This document shows positions 17,888 through 26,657 of a DNA stretch of 64,000 bases, piece by piece; position 1 is the stretch's first letter; each line of letters starts with the position of its first letter. The notes under the pieces were generated by a model that worked only from the letters and a program-made list of their open reading frames with translations, was not told the DNA's origin and did no database searches. The stretch spans positions 83,377 to 147,376 of the forward strand of contig JAHYJC010000004.1 in assembly GCA_019429275.1 (NCBI GenBank), given 5' to 3'. Source of the DNA: Lentimicrobium sp. (GTDB lineage Bacteria; Bacteroidota; Bacteroidia; Bacteroidales; Lentimicrobiaceae). The translations under genes were made by a program, and so were the position numbers.

Positions 17888-18265
17888 ATGAAAAAAGTAA
17901 TCCACACCGAACATGCTCCCAAAGCCGTTGGCCCTTATAGCCAGGCAATTGAGTCGAACCAGACGCTATATGTATCCGGTCAGATTCCAATCGATCCTGC
18001 AACAGGTAAAATTGTTGAAGGTGGAATAAAGGAGCAAACAACACAGGTAATGAAAAATATAGGAGCCATCCTAAATGCTGCGGGTTATACCTACAATGAT
18101 GTGGTAAAGTCAACCTGTTTACTTTCTGACATGGAGAACTTTGTGCCTATGAATGAGGTATATGCACAGTTTTATCCCGAAAATCCCCCAGCCCGCGCTG
18201 CTTACGGAGTTGTCAGGCTTCCGTTGGGCGCCCTTGTCGAAATAGAAACCATAGCCACCCGATAA
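17888..18265 (+). CDS. ridA: RidA-family enamine/imine deaminase
   Basis: A 125-residue protein of the YjgF/YER057c/UK114 family, which hydrolyses reactive 2-aminoacrylate released by PLP enzymes and so protects cellular PLP enzymes. Length and motifs are standard: [37 protein letters not shown], and the C-terminal [21 protein letters not shown], with the conserved Arg and Glu of the active site. A TAATTTTG (17839-17846) upstream could be the -7 box. It stands alone between the MFS gene and the peptidase gene. Confidence 0.95.
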   Translation: MKKVIHTEHAPKAVGPYSQAIESNQTLYVSGQIPIDPATGKIVEGGIKEQTTQVMKNIGAILNAAGYTYNDVVKSTCLLSDMENFVPMNEVYAQFYPENPPARAAYGVVRLPLGALVEIETIATR

Positions 18266-18350
18266 AATCCGGTAATGTTCTGTTTTTAATATTATAATCT
18301 CTGAATTCAGCCACCATTATATCTGGTGATGCGCTGTTAAATATAAATAT

Positions 18351-20513
18351 ATGAAGAAACAATCTCTTGTATTAGTGATATTTTTGTTTTCGTTTCGTTT
18401 GGCATTTGCCGTTGAGGGTATGTGGCTTCCAATGCTGCTTCAGCAACTCAATGAGGATGAAATGAAAAGCATGGGGATGAAAATCAGTGCCGAAGATATT
18501 TACAGTATCAATCAGTCAAGCCTCAAAGATGCCATACTGTTGTTTGGCCGCGGTTGCACTGCTGAAATTATTTCTGATGAAGGCCTGATACTTACCAACC
18601 ATCATTGTGGTTATGGTCAGATACAAAGGCATAGTTCAATTGAGTTTGATTACCTCACGGATGGATTTTGGGCAATGAGCAGAGCCGAAGAGCTGCCAAA
18701 TCCTGGCTTGAGTGTTACCTTGCTCATTCGAATGGAAGATGTAACCTCCAAAGTCCTTGAAGGGGTCAAACCTGATATGACAGAAAAACTCCGTGAGGAT
18801 AAAATAAAAAACAACATCAGGCTGATTGAGAAAAATGCCATGGAGGGTACTTCCTATGCTGCAAAAGTAAGACCGTTTTATTATGGAAATGAATTTTATC
18901 TTTTCATAACTGAAACATTCAACGATGTAAGGCTTGTTGGAGCACCACCATCGAATATCGGCAAATTCGGGGGCGACACCGATAACTGGATGTGGCCGAG
19001 ACATACAGGAGATTTTTCACTTTTCAGAATCTATGTCAATAAAAACAATGAACCGGCTGATTATTCACCTGAAAATGTTCCCTATAAACCCAAACACCAC
19101 CTGCCGGTCTCACTCAAAGGAGCTGAAAAAGGCGATTTTACCTTTGTCTTTGGCTATCCCGGAACTACCAAAGAATACTTGCCTTCGTATGGTGTCGAAA
19201 TGATTACTGAACATCAGAATCCTCCTGCCATAAGGCTCAGGGAAAAGCGGCTTGATATATTCGATAGTTTTATGAAACAAAGCGATCTGGTCAGGATTCA
19301 ATATTCGGCGAAACACGCTGGAGTTGCCAACTTCTGGAAGAAAATGATCGGTGAAAACCGGGGAATCAAAAAACTGGATGCCTTGAACAAAAAGAGACAA
19401 CTGGAGGATGATTTTAATAAATGGGCAGCTGAAGATCCGCGCCGAATCGAAAAGTTTGGCAGATTATTATCGGAATTTGAGGCCATTTACTCGAAACTTA
19501 CCAGCCTGAAAACAGATGAAACTTATTTGATAGAGGCCGGCCTGAGCGTGGAAACTTTCAGGTTTTCCTATGCATTCGGACAGTTACAAGCATATAATAA
19601 AAACAGCAAAACCACCGATGCTGAATTAAATGAACTGATTGGCAAACTGAAAACTTCAGGAGATAATTTTTTCAAAAATTTTCATCAGCCGGTCGATCAG
19701 CATGTGTTTGCTGAAATGATGAAAGACTGGTTCAGTCACAGAGAAGCAGGCAGCATTCCGGCAGGTCTGCTGTCAGCCTCTAAAAAATATGGTGAAAATT
19801 TTGATGCCTGGGCAGAAGCTACTTATTCGAACAGTATGTTTACCGATCAATCAAAATTGAATGCTTTCCTTGATGGCTATAAGCCATCAAAGTACAGGAA
19901 AATTGAAAAAGATCCGGTTTTTATTCTTGCCGGTTCGGTTTACGATCATTATATCCGGGTCATACAACCAGAAGTCAGGCTATTAAATGCACGGTTGGAT
20001 AGCCTGCAAAGGATTTATATGGAAGGCCTGATGGAATTTCAGCCTGACAAACGATTTTATCCTGATGCAAATTCAACACTGAGGGTTAGTTATGGATTGG
20101 TTGATGATTATTCACCAGCCGATGCAATACACTATCGCCACTACACCACCCTTGAAGGAATCATGGAAAAGGAAGATCCTGATATTGATGATTATGTGGT
20201 TGATCCTAAACTCAGGGCGCTTTTCCAAAGCCGCAATTATGGCAGATATGCCGCACCCGATGGAACCATGCGAATTGCTTTTATTGCCAGCAATCACACT
20301 ACAGGTGGTAATTCAGGAAGCCCGGTGCTTAATGCCGATGGCCATCTGATTGGCGTTAACTTTGACCGCAACTGGGAAGGCACCATGAGCGATCTGATGT
20401 ATGATCCCGATCAGTGCAGAAATATAAGCCTCGACATCAGGTATTGTCTGTTTGTTATTGATAAACTGGCCGGTGCCGGCCACCTGGTTAGTGAAATGAC
20501 GATTATTGAATAA
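18351..20513 (+). CDS. S46 dipeptidyl peptidase, DPP11-type (Asp/Glu-specific)
   Basis: A 720-residue secreted serine exopeptidase of family S46 that removes dipeptides from the N-terminus of oligopeptides in the periplasm. The signal peptide ends near residue 20. The catalytic His is in TNHHCGYGQ (His84/85). GGDTDNWMWPRHTGDF, conserved in the family, is near residue 203. The nucleophile Ser655 is in GNSGSP. The S1 specificity residue 18 positions later is Arg673 (VNFDRNWEG). In Porphyromonas gingivalis DPP11 the same pair (Ser655, Arg673) gives Asp/Glu preference, whereas DPP7 has Gly there; this numbering is from memory of the literature. It ends at a strong terminator. It probably supports growth on peptides. 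Confidence 0.93.
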   Translation: MKKQSLVLVIFLFSFRLAFAVEGMWLPMLLQQLNEDEMKSMGMKISAEDIYSINQSSLKDAILLFGRGCTAEIISDEGLILTNHHCGYGQIQRHSSIEFDYLTDGFWAMSRAEELPNPGLSVTLLIRMEDVTSKVLEGVKPDMTEKLREDKIKNNIRLIEKNAMEGTSYAAKVRPFYYGNEFYLFITETFNDVRLVGAPPSNIGKFGGDTDNWMWPRHTGDFSLFRIYVNKNNEPADYSPENVPYKPKHHLPVSLKGAEKGDFTFVFGYPGTTKEYLPSYGVEMITEHQNPPAIRLREKRLDIFDSFMKQSDLVRIQYSAKHAGVANFWKKMIGENRGIKKLDALNKKRQLEDDFNKWAAEDPRRIEKFGRLLSEFEAIYSKLTSLKTDETYLIEAGLSVETFRFSYAFGQLQAYNKNSKTTDAELNELIGKLKTSGDNFFKNFHQPVDQHVFAEMMKDWFSHREAGSIPAGLLSASKKYGENFDAWAEATYSNSMFTDQSKLNAFLDGYKPSKYRKIEKDPVFILAGSVYDHYIRVIQPEVRLLNARLDSLQRIYMEGLMEFQPDKRFYPDANSTLRVSYGLVDDYSPADAIHYRHYTTLEGIMEKEDPDIDDYVVDPKLRALFQSRNYGRYAAPDGTMRIAFIASNHTTGGNSGSPVLNADGHLIGVNFDRNWEGTMSDLMYDPDQCRNISLDIRYCLFVIDKLAGAGHLVSEMTIIE

Positions 20514-20545
20514 CCTGGAATTCCTGAACTTCTGTTAAAACAGTT

Positions 20546-20578
20546 AAGCCCCGCTGATTATTTCAGGGGGGCTTTTTT
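20546..20578 (+). terminator. intrinsic terminator after the S46 peptidase gene
   Basis: AAGCCCC (20546-20552) pairs with GGGGGCTT (20566-20573), followed by TTTTTAG. Confidence 0.75.
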
Positions 20579-20663
20579 AGTGTCAGTGTTGATGAAGAAA
20601 TTCCAAAGTATTATTGATGCAATTTGATAAAACAAGTGTTATAAATATTCAGATTTGAAGCTT

Positions 20664-22043
20664 TTATTTTTTAATATTCTTTCTTTTACGTGGGTTGGTA
20701 GATTTTAAACCGTAGCGCAAAATTTTTGCATTAAGCGTAGGGCGTGTAATTTCAAGTACTCTGGATGCTTCCAGTTTATTCCAGTTTAGTTTATCCAGCA
20801 CCTTTTGAATGTGATTCTTTTCAATAACGGAAATTGGGACCAAAACCGTTTGTTCGTCCACCGTTTCAGATTGCATATGCGGGCTTATGATAATATTCTC
20901 TTTTTCAAGTACATCGCTACGGGTCATGATCATGGCCTGTAAAAGTACGTTTTCAAGTTCTCTCACATTTCCCGGCCAGGAGTGTGCTTTGAGTTTATCG
21001 ATTACCCCATTGCCAACCTTCAGGATTTTCTTGTTCATCTTTTGGTTAAGCTTCTGCATCAGGTGCCTGACAAGTTCATCAATATCATCTTTACGGGATC
21101 GCAACGGAGGCATGGTTATGGTAAACACTTTAAGCCTATAGTAGAGTTCCTCTCTGAATTTTCCTTCCTTTACCAGCTTTTCAAGGTTTTTACTGGTTGA
21201 GGAAATTATCCTTGCTTTAAGCGGGACAGGTTGTTGAGCGCCGGGCTTTTCAAATTCCATATCCTGAATAACCCTCAGCAGCCGGGTTTGCATGGCTTCA
21301 TCCAGGTCGGAGATGTTATCCAGAAAAATTGTACCTTCCTGTGCCAACTCGAATTTGCCCGTTTTGCCGGTTGAAGCATTTGGAGAAGCACCTGCCTCAT
21401 ATCCGAAAAGATCTTCTTCAATAAGTCTTTGGTTTATTGCAGAACAATTAACCAATACCAGAGGATGCTCGCGGGTTTTGCCGCTGAAGTGTATAAGCTT
21501 GGCAATAAGTTCTTTACCTGTCCCGGTTTCGCCGGTAATTAAAACGTTAACTTTGTTGATAGAAATCCGCCCGATGTTCTTGAAAATTTCGCGCATTGAT
21601 GGTGCTTTTCCAACCAGCAGATTAGATTCAATTGCTTTTCTGATCTCAGGTGTGATGATTTCACTTAAAGTCTGGCTCTGAAGCGAAACTTCAAGTCCGT
21701 TTTTGATGATTTCAAGTAATTCTGGCATTTGAATGGGCTTTTCTATATAATCATATGCGCCCATTTGTATCGATTTTATAGTTAGAGGAACATCGCCAAA
21801 CGCAGTAAGCACAATGACAGGAATACCCGGCATGGCTTTCTTTAATTCTGTGAGTACATCCAGACCAGAAATTCCAGGCATTTGGTAATCGGTTATGATG
21901 ATGTCAGGTTTTTCAGTTTCTGCTTTTATAAGCCCCGATTCACCGTCTGAAGCTGTGATTACCTCATATCCCGCACTGGAAAGGCTACCTGAAATCAACG
22001 TTCTGATAATGGAATCATCATCAATGGCTAAAATTTTGCTCAT
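20664..22043 (-). CDS. NtrC-like response regulator lacking the GAFTGA loop
   Basis: A 459-residue two-component regulator. The receiver domain (1-120) has the acidic DDD pocket and phospho-acceptor Asp52 (IITDYQMPG). The AAA+ domain carries Walker A GETGTGKE (171-178) and an intact arginine-finger region REELYYRL. A Fis-type helix-turn-helix closes the protein (LDKLNWNKLEASRVLEI). Two key features are altered. The sigma-54-contacting GAFTGA loop is replaced by AGASPNAS (~217-224), and the Walker B Asp-Glu is Asp-Asn (FLDNISD, 242-243). It therefore looks unable to remodel sigma-54 polymerase in the classical way and may act as a plain DNA-binding regulator. No histidine kinase gene is adjacent. 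Upstream, TATATTTG on the minus strand (22076-22083) is a likely -7 box. Confidence 0.9.
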   Translation of the reverse strand: MSKILAIDDDSIIRTLISGSLSSAGYEVITASDGESGLIKAETEKPDIIITDYQMPGISGLDVLTELKKAMPGIPVIVLTAFGDVPLTIKSIQMGAYDYIEKPIQMPELLEIIKNGLEVSLQSQTLSEIITPEIRKAIESNLLVGKAPSMREIFKNIGRISINKVNVLITGETGTGKELIAKLIHFSGKTREHPLVLVNCSAINQRLIEEDLFGYEAGASPNASTGKTGKFELAQEGTIFLDNISDLDEAMQTRLLRVIQDMEFEKPGAQQPVPLKARIISSTSKNLEKLVKEGKFREELYYRLKVFTITMPPLRSRKDDIDELVRHLMQKLNQKMNKKILKVGNGVIDKLKAHSWPGNVRELENVLLQAMIMTRSDVLEKENIIISPHMQSETVDEQTVLVPISVIEKNHIQKVLDKLNWNKLEASRVLEITRPTLNAKILRYGLKSTNPRKRKNIKK

Positions 22044-22729
22044 CGCACTGTGATTTATAATTTTGGATATTTAAACAAATATACAACAAAAAGAGTCAAA
22101 TACAGTAAAAGTTTTTAACTTATAATAATAAGCTCATTTTACAATTTTTGAATTCATCTTTATAAAAGGGATTAAGCGACTTAAAGTATTGAAATCATGG
22201 GTAAAAATGGATTTTTGATTCTTAAGAGATGCCTTTTTATTAACGTCATTATTTCCACCGTTCAGTAAATTTTTCAGCCATTCAGTTTTAGGGTGGTTTT
22301 TCTACAGTTTGTTTATTTTACTCCATAAATCTGACAAGTGAAATTTGACATTTTTAATTCAACCAATGGAATTTATCATATGATTTCTATTGATAAAAAG
22401 TCACAAATTCAAATGACTCTAATGGTAAATAATTTAGATTATCTCTTTTCCGGAATTGCATTATTATGTCTAATATTCGTAAAACCTGGTGAATAGAAAT
22501 AAATATTTGTATATCTTCCAAAAGATTTTCTTTTGTCTTTACAAACCAATGATTTAACCGGAATCGATGATTCAAAATAAAAAATAGTGTTAACCGTTTT
22601 TTAATTTGATATTCTTTAAATGGCCCGATTTTTGAGCATACCGATTTCGGTCATTTTAGTTTATCTTTGCATTACTAATTTTTACCGAACTGAATCAACC
22701 CAAAATAAAATTAACTAAAACAAGAAAAA
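22044..22729. other. 686-base intergenic region, mostly featureless
   Basis: An AT-rich stretch between the divergent response regulator and lipoprotein genes. A minus-strand -7 box lies at 22076-22083 and a plus-strand -7 box at 22662-22669. A 62-codon minus-strand frame at 22387-22575 has no recognisable features and is not called. I see no hairpin with a T run, no tRNA and no repeats. The length leaves room for a regulator site or a small RNA that cannot be recognised by eye. Confidence 0.5.
22662..22669 (+). promoter_or_regulatory. -7 element of the lipoprotein promoter
   Basis: TATCTTTG, an exact TAnnTTTG match, 60 bases before the lipoprotein ATG. A TTTG at 22631-22634 is too far (27 bases) to be a normal -33 element. 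Confidence 0.5.
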
Positions 22730-23623
22730 ATGAAAAAGTGGAATTATTTATTTATGGCTCTGCTCATGTCAGCAGCGGTTATGGTCTCCTCCTGTGGTGA
22801 TGACGAAGAAGAAGATCCGGGTCCAACCCTTACTCTTAAAGGTGGTACTGGATATACATCTACCGATGCAACTGTTCAAATCAATGAAGCAATTACTGTA
22901 GGAGTTATTGGAACCAAGAGCCCGGTTTCAGGTCAGAAGCTTACCAGGTTTAAATTTTCGGTTATCGCAAATAATGTGCCCACTCCAATGATTGACTCTA
23001 CTTTCTCATCTGATTCATTTACATGGGAAAGTGATCTTTCATTTACCGGTGTTGGCGATGCAAGGTTACTTTTCGAAATGTGGGACAAAGGTGGCATGAA
23101 AGCTGAAAAGTCTTTTAACGTTACCGTAGAAGATCCGGGTACTGAGATCAACAAATATGTCAATGTAGAATTCGGATCCTGGAATGATGTTGTCGGAAGT
23201 TTCTTCTCTTCAACCGAAGGCATAACCTACAATGTAACCCAGACATCAACTTCATCGGCAAACCAGCTGAAAATTGATTTCATTTTCTTCAAAGGTGTTA
23301 CCAATGCCAATACTTTTGCTTCACCTGATGATACTGATGTCAATACTATCAACGACCTGAAAGTTAATTTATGGCCGGTTGCAAACAAGAATCAAACCCG
23401 GTTCAATCCGACCAACATTACTGCATCTCAGTTTGATGCCATCGGTGCAACTTACCAGTTCCCGACATTCAGTCTGAATGACCAAACCACGAAAATGAAC
23501 AATCTTTCAGTTGGCCAGGTATTCCTGTTTAAAACCAAAAACAATAAACTAGGCCTGGTAAAGGTTGTTGACCTATACAGCCGTGGCGATCGCGCCAAAG
23601 CAAGCATTATTGTGCAGAAGTAA
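22730..23623 (+). CDS. lipoprotein of unknown function
   Basis: A 297-residue predicted lipoprotein. The signal peptide MKKWNYLFMALLMSAAVMVSSC ends in the lipobox VSSC and is followed by the acidic run GDDEEEDPGP, the sort of lipoprotein-export-like acidic signal that helps route Bacteroidota lipoproteins to the cell surface. The rest is beta-rich in two parts. Residues ~35-135 resemble an Ig-like fold (RFKFSVIANNVPTPMIDST, FEMWDKGGMKAEKSFNVTV). A C-terminal domain follows (VEFGSWNDVVGSFFSSTEG, with FLFKTKNNKLGLVKV near the end). No enzymatic motif is seen. It is monocistronic, between its own promoter and terminator. Confidence 0.8.
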   Translation: MKKWNYLFMALLMSAAVMVSSCGDDEEEDPGPTLTLKGGTGYTSTDATVQINEAITVGVIGTKSPVSGQKLTRFKFSVIANNVPTPMIDSTFSSDSFTWESDLSFTGVGDARLLFEMWDKGGMKAEKSFNVTVEDPGTEINKYVNVEFGSWNDVVGSFFSSTEGITYNVTQTSTSSANQLKIDFIFFKGVTNANTFASPDDTDVNTINDLKVNLWPVANKNQTRFNPTNITASQFDAIGATYQFPTFSLNDQTTKMNNLSVGQVFLFKTKNNKLGLVKVVDLYSRGDRAKASIIVQK

Positions 23624-23643
23624 TTTTCTGAAACTAAAATATC

Positions 23644-23678
23644 ACAAAGGCTGCCCTTGGGTGGCCTTTGTTGTTTTT
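23644..23678 (+). terminator. intrinsic terminator after the lipoprotein gene
   Basis: ACAAAGGC (23644-23651) pairs with GCCTTTGT (23664-23671), followed by TGTTTTTC. Confidence 0.75.
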
Positions 23679-23701
23679 CTCTCCTTTCCCGCCGAAATCA
23701 C

Positions 23702-23709
23702 TATTTTTG
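23702..23709 (+). promoter_or_regulatory. -7 element ahead of the lipid kinase gene
   Basis: TATTTTTG lies 24 bases before the lipid kinase ATG, right behind the previous terminator. No good -33 TTG was found. Confidence 0.45.
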
Positions 23710-23733
23710 CAGATTCTTAAATGATCTCATTTT

Positions 23734-24624
23734 ATGCCCAAAGCTCCTAAAAGAGTGCTGTTTCTTGTCAATCCCGGTTCTGGAGTGAATCAATCGCGGA
23801 AAGCTCTACTTGCAGATTTTGCCTCCCAACATCTCGATCAGGAAAAATATACCTGGGAAATCAGTTTTAGTGAATCGCCGTCTCATCTGTTTGAATTAAG
23901 CCGCAATGCAGCTGATCAGGGGGTGGATATCATCGCTGCTGTTGGTGGAGACGGCACCGTGAATCAGGTTGCCAAAGGAATGATTGGTTCTCAGTCAGTA
24001 CTGGGAATTGTACCTTTGGGTTCCGGAAACGGACTGGGGCATCATTTGCATATCCCCATTGAAATTCCGGGAGCACTGGAGATTCTCAACCGCGGTAAAA
24101 TAAAGGAAATTGACACAGGATCGATCAATGATGAGTTGTTTGTTTCCATTGCCGGAGTTGGCTTTGATGCCCTGGTGGCTAAAAAATTTGCAATGGCAAA
24201 AAGGCGGGGTTTCCTTTCTTACCTGAGTATTGTAACCAATGAATATTCCTATTATCGTCCGCGAAAATACAAACTGATGATCGATGGTCAGGTCATCCGT
24301 CGCGAAGCTTTATTTGTGAGTTTTGCCAATACCAACCAGTTTGGGTACAATACAATAATTTCTCCTGATGCTTTAATCGATGATGGCCTGATTGACGTTT
24401 GTATCATGAAAAAAGTCCCTCTTATTCTTGCACCCGGAATTATTGGCCTCCTTCTTACCCGCAAAATTGACTCCTCGGGATATGTGGAAATCATCAAGGC
24501 CAAAGAAATCAGCTTTAGCCGCCGTAAAAACAGGCCCGTAAATATTGACGGTGAACCTGTTAAACTTACCAAAGACATTCATATAAAAGTGAATCCTGCA
24601 TCACTTAAAGTAATTGTTCCCTGA
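23734..24624 (+). CDS. diacylglycerol/lipid kinase family protein (YegS/DagK-like)
   Basis: A 296-residue ATP-dependent lipid kinase of the DAGK catalytic family. The N-terminal phosphate-binding strand reads RVLFLVNPGSGVNQ. The nucleotide-binding GGDGT is in AAVGGDGTVNQVAKG. LGIVPLGSGNGLGHHLHIP follows and is conserved in the family. The C-terminal beta domain has INDELFVSIAGVGFDA and ends near VNIDGEPVKL. It phosphorylates diacylglycerol or a related lipid and helps recycle membrane lipids. It is followed 10 bases later by the SUI1 gene, likely in one operon. Confidence 0.92.
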   Translation: MPKAPKRVLFLVNPGSGVNQSRKALLADFASQHLDQEKYTWEISFSESPSHLFELSRNAADQGVDIIAAVGGDGTVNQVAKGMIGSQSVLGIVPLGSGNGLGHHLHIPIEIPGALEILNRGKIKEIDTGSINDELFVSIAGVGFDALVAKKFAMAKRRGFLSYLSIVTNEYSYYRPRKYKLMIDGQVIRREALFVSFANTNQFGYNTIISPDALIDDGLIDVCIMKKVPLILAPGIIGLLLTRKIDSSGYVEIIKAKEISFSRRKNRPVNIDGEPVKLTKDIHIKVNPASLKVIVP

Positions 24625-24634
24625 ATTTAAACTT

Positions 24635-24991
24635 ATGAACTCAAAGAAATCAGGAATTTCAGGCAAGACCGGAGGTATTGTTTACTCTACCAACCCAAAT
24701 TTTCAATACCGTGACGAAAGTGAACCTGAGATGGCAACACTCCCTCCGCAGCAGCAGAACCTCAGGATCATGCTCGATAAAAAACTAAAAGGTGGAAAAA
24801 AAGCCACCCTGGTTACTGGATTTACCGGAACTTCAGCCGATCTGTCTGATTTGGCCAAACAACTGAAAAACCTATGCGCGGCAGGCGGTAACGTCGTGGA
24901 TGGTAACATACTGATACAGGGAGATTTCAGACAGAAAATCATGGATTTTTTCCTTAAAAAGGGATATAAGGTCAAACTTGCCGGAGGTTAA
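24635..24991 (+). CDS. SUI1/eIF1-like translation factor
   Basis: A 118-residue protein with an N-terminal basic tail (MNSKKSGISGKTGGIVYSTN) and a C-terminal SUI1 domain: LRIMLDKKLKGGKKATLVTG, a Leu-rich LAKQLKNLCAAGGNVVDGN and FRQKIMDFFLKKGYKVKLAGG. This is the bacterial YciH type, related to eukaryotic eIF1, which influences start-codon fidelity. The start at 24635 is preferred over one inside the lipid kinase gene because homologues begin at the MNSKK-like basic segment. It follows the lipid kinase gene closely and precedes the glycosyltransferase gene. Confidence 0.88.
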   Translation: MNSKKSGISGKTGGIVYSTNPNFQYRDESEPEMATLPPQQQNLRIMLDKKLKGGKKATLVTGFTGTSADLSDLAKQLKNLCAAGGNVVDGNILIQGDFRQKIMDFFLKKGYKVKLAGG

Positions 24992-25018
24992 AAAATGAGT
25001 TTTGTCGTTTAGCAATTT

Positions 25019-26653
25019 ATGAGAAATATGACGTCACGCATTTTTGAATTTTTTAATAAAAACACCTGGTTTTTCTATGCTCTGGGTATAATTATGCTAT
25101 TTCCGGCCTTGTTTTGGCATTTGGGCTTTCTGGCCATCAATTTCCCGACCGATGAACCCACCCGTTCAATCGTTGCACTTGAAATGATCCTCAGCGGAAA
25201 TTACATTACACCCACCATAAACGGCGAATTCTATTATAACAAACCTCCATTATATAACTGGATCATAATCCTGTATTATAAAATGGCCGGCAATTATTCT
25301 GAATTTACGCTCAGGCTCCCCGTGGTCATTCACCTCCTGCTTTTTGGTTTAACTATTTTTCTGTTTGTCAGAAAGCATTACGGAAACAGGCAGGGATTTA
25401 TGGTGGCCATGGTTTTTATAACTTCGGGCCGTATCCTTTTCTGGGATTCATTTTTAGGCCTTATTGATATTACTTTTTCATGGTTGGTTTACACTTCGTT
25501 TATGGTGATCTATCATTTTCACCGGAAAAAGAATTACCTGGCACTTTTCCTCATATCTTACCTGATTACTGCTATGGCTTTTTTGATGAAAGGCTTGCCC
25601 TCGCTGGTTTTTCAGGGCATAACCCTGCTGGTGTTTTTTATTTACAATAAGGAGTTTAAGAAGCTTTTTTCGTGGCAGCATTTCCTGGGGATAGGATTAC
25701 TGCTTTTGCTGGTGGGCAGTTATTATCTGGCTTATTTTCAATACAATACGTTGGAAAATGTATTTACTACACTTTTTAATGAATCAGAAAAGAGAACAAT
25801 CATCAACTATGGCTGGCAACGATTCATTTCGCACCTGTTTACTTTTCCGTTTGAAATGTTTTATCATTTTTTCCCCTGGTCGGTTCTCTGGATTTTCTTT
25901 TTCAGGAAGGGTTTCAGGACTATGCTGGCAGAAGATCCCTTTTTGAAGTTTAATTTTTTGATTTTCATTTTTAACATAATCATCTACTGGACTTCACCTG
26001 AATCCTATCCCCGGTACATTTTTATGCTTTTTCCGCCATTGTTTACCATCCTTGTCTATATGTTTTTCAAAGACAAAGCTACCAACGGAATTTACAGCCG
26101 GATTGTCGAATACTTTTTAATGGGCGTTATGATTCTGGGAATCATTGCAGCCATACCTATGCCCCTGCTTGAGCAGACAAATTTTGTGGATCATGCCTGG
26201 TTGAAGGCCGTGGTTTTGTTTTTTGTAATGTCAGTGCTTACGTGGTTTTATTTTAGATTAAAAGAGCAAAGAATGGTAATTTTTGTGGTTGCCATGCTGA
26301 TGCTACGCGTTGGATTTGACTGGTTTATCATTCCACCCAGATATGACGATTTTCAGGTTCACAAAACAGGTGCCCTCAAAGCTGCTGAAATTACCGGTGA
26401 TGGTAATCTTTATATTTTCAAGGATTCAGAAACCGAACACGCTACATCATTTTACATTGCCCTGGGTAAAAAACAGGTACTTAAATTTAAGCACAATAAT
26501 TTCAGCGTCGAAGATTTTTATTATCTTGACCCACGTTTGTTGCCTGAAGAATCTTACATCAGCCATTATGATTTTCAACTTTATCGTCACGATCAGCCAT
26601 TGAAAATTGTAAAGCTGAAAGAGGAAACTGTTCAGCAACTCAATAAAGAATAA
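25019..26653 (+). CDS. GT39/ArnT-like membrane glycosyltransferase
   Basis: A 544-residue integral membrane protein with about 11-12 hydrophobic segments. The first periplasmic loop carries the acidic motif FPTDEPTRS, followed by ALEMILSGNYITPTINGEFYYNKPPLYNW. This is the signature of ArnT/PMT-type transferases that move sugars from polyprenyl carriers to lipid A or proteins. The C-terminal ~130 residues form a small soluble-looking domain. Donor and acceptor are unknown. It begins 28 bases after the SUI1 gene and ends 5 bases before the second mscS-type gene. Confidence 0.85.
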   Translation: MRNMTSRIFEFFNKNTWFFYALGIIMLFPALFWHLGFLAINFPTDEPTRSIVALEMILSGNYITPTINGEFYYNKPPLYNWIIILYYKMAGNYSEFTLRLPVVIHLLLFGLTIFLFVRKHYGNRQGFMVAMVFITSGRILFWDSFLGLIDITFSWLVYTSFMVIYHFHRKKNYLALFLISYLITAMAFLMKGLPSLVFQGITLLVFFIYNKEFKKLFSWQHFLGIGLLLLLVGSYYLAYFQYNTLENVFTTLFNESEKRTIINYGWQRFISHLFTFPFEMFYHFFPWSVLWIFFFRKGFRTMLAEDPFLKFNFLIFIFNIIIYWTSPESYPRYIFMLFPPLFTILVYMFFKDKATNGIYSRIVEYFLMGVMILGIIAAIPMPLLEQTNFVDHAWLKAVVLFFVMSVLTWFYFRLKEQRMVIFVVAMLMLRVGFDWFIIPPRYDDFQVHKTGALKAAEITGDGNLYIFKDSETEHATSFYIALGKKQVLKFKHNNFSVEDFYYLDPRLLPEESYISHYDFQLYRHDQPLKIVKLKEETVQQLNKE

Positions 26654-26657
26654 AATT

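Noticed and set aside
22387..22575. 62-codon minus-strand frame in the 686-base gap
   Set aside because: No start context, signal or motif. AT-rich random frames of this size are expected.
24509..24525. AGCTTTAGCCGCC inside the lipid kinase gene, similar to the REP core
   Set aside because: It is a single short match inside conserved coding sequence without the second arm.
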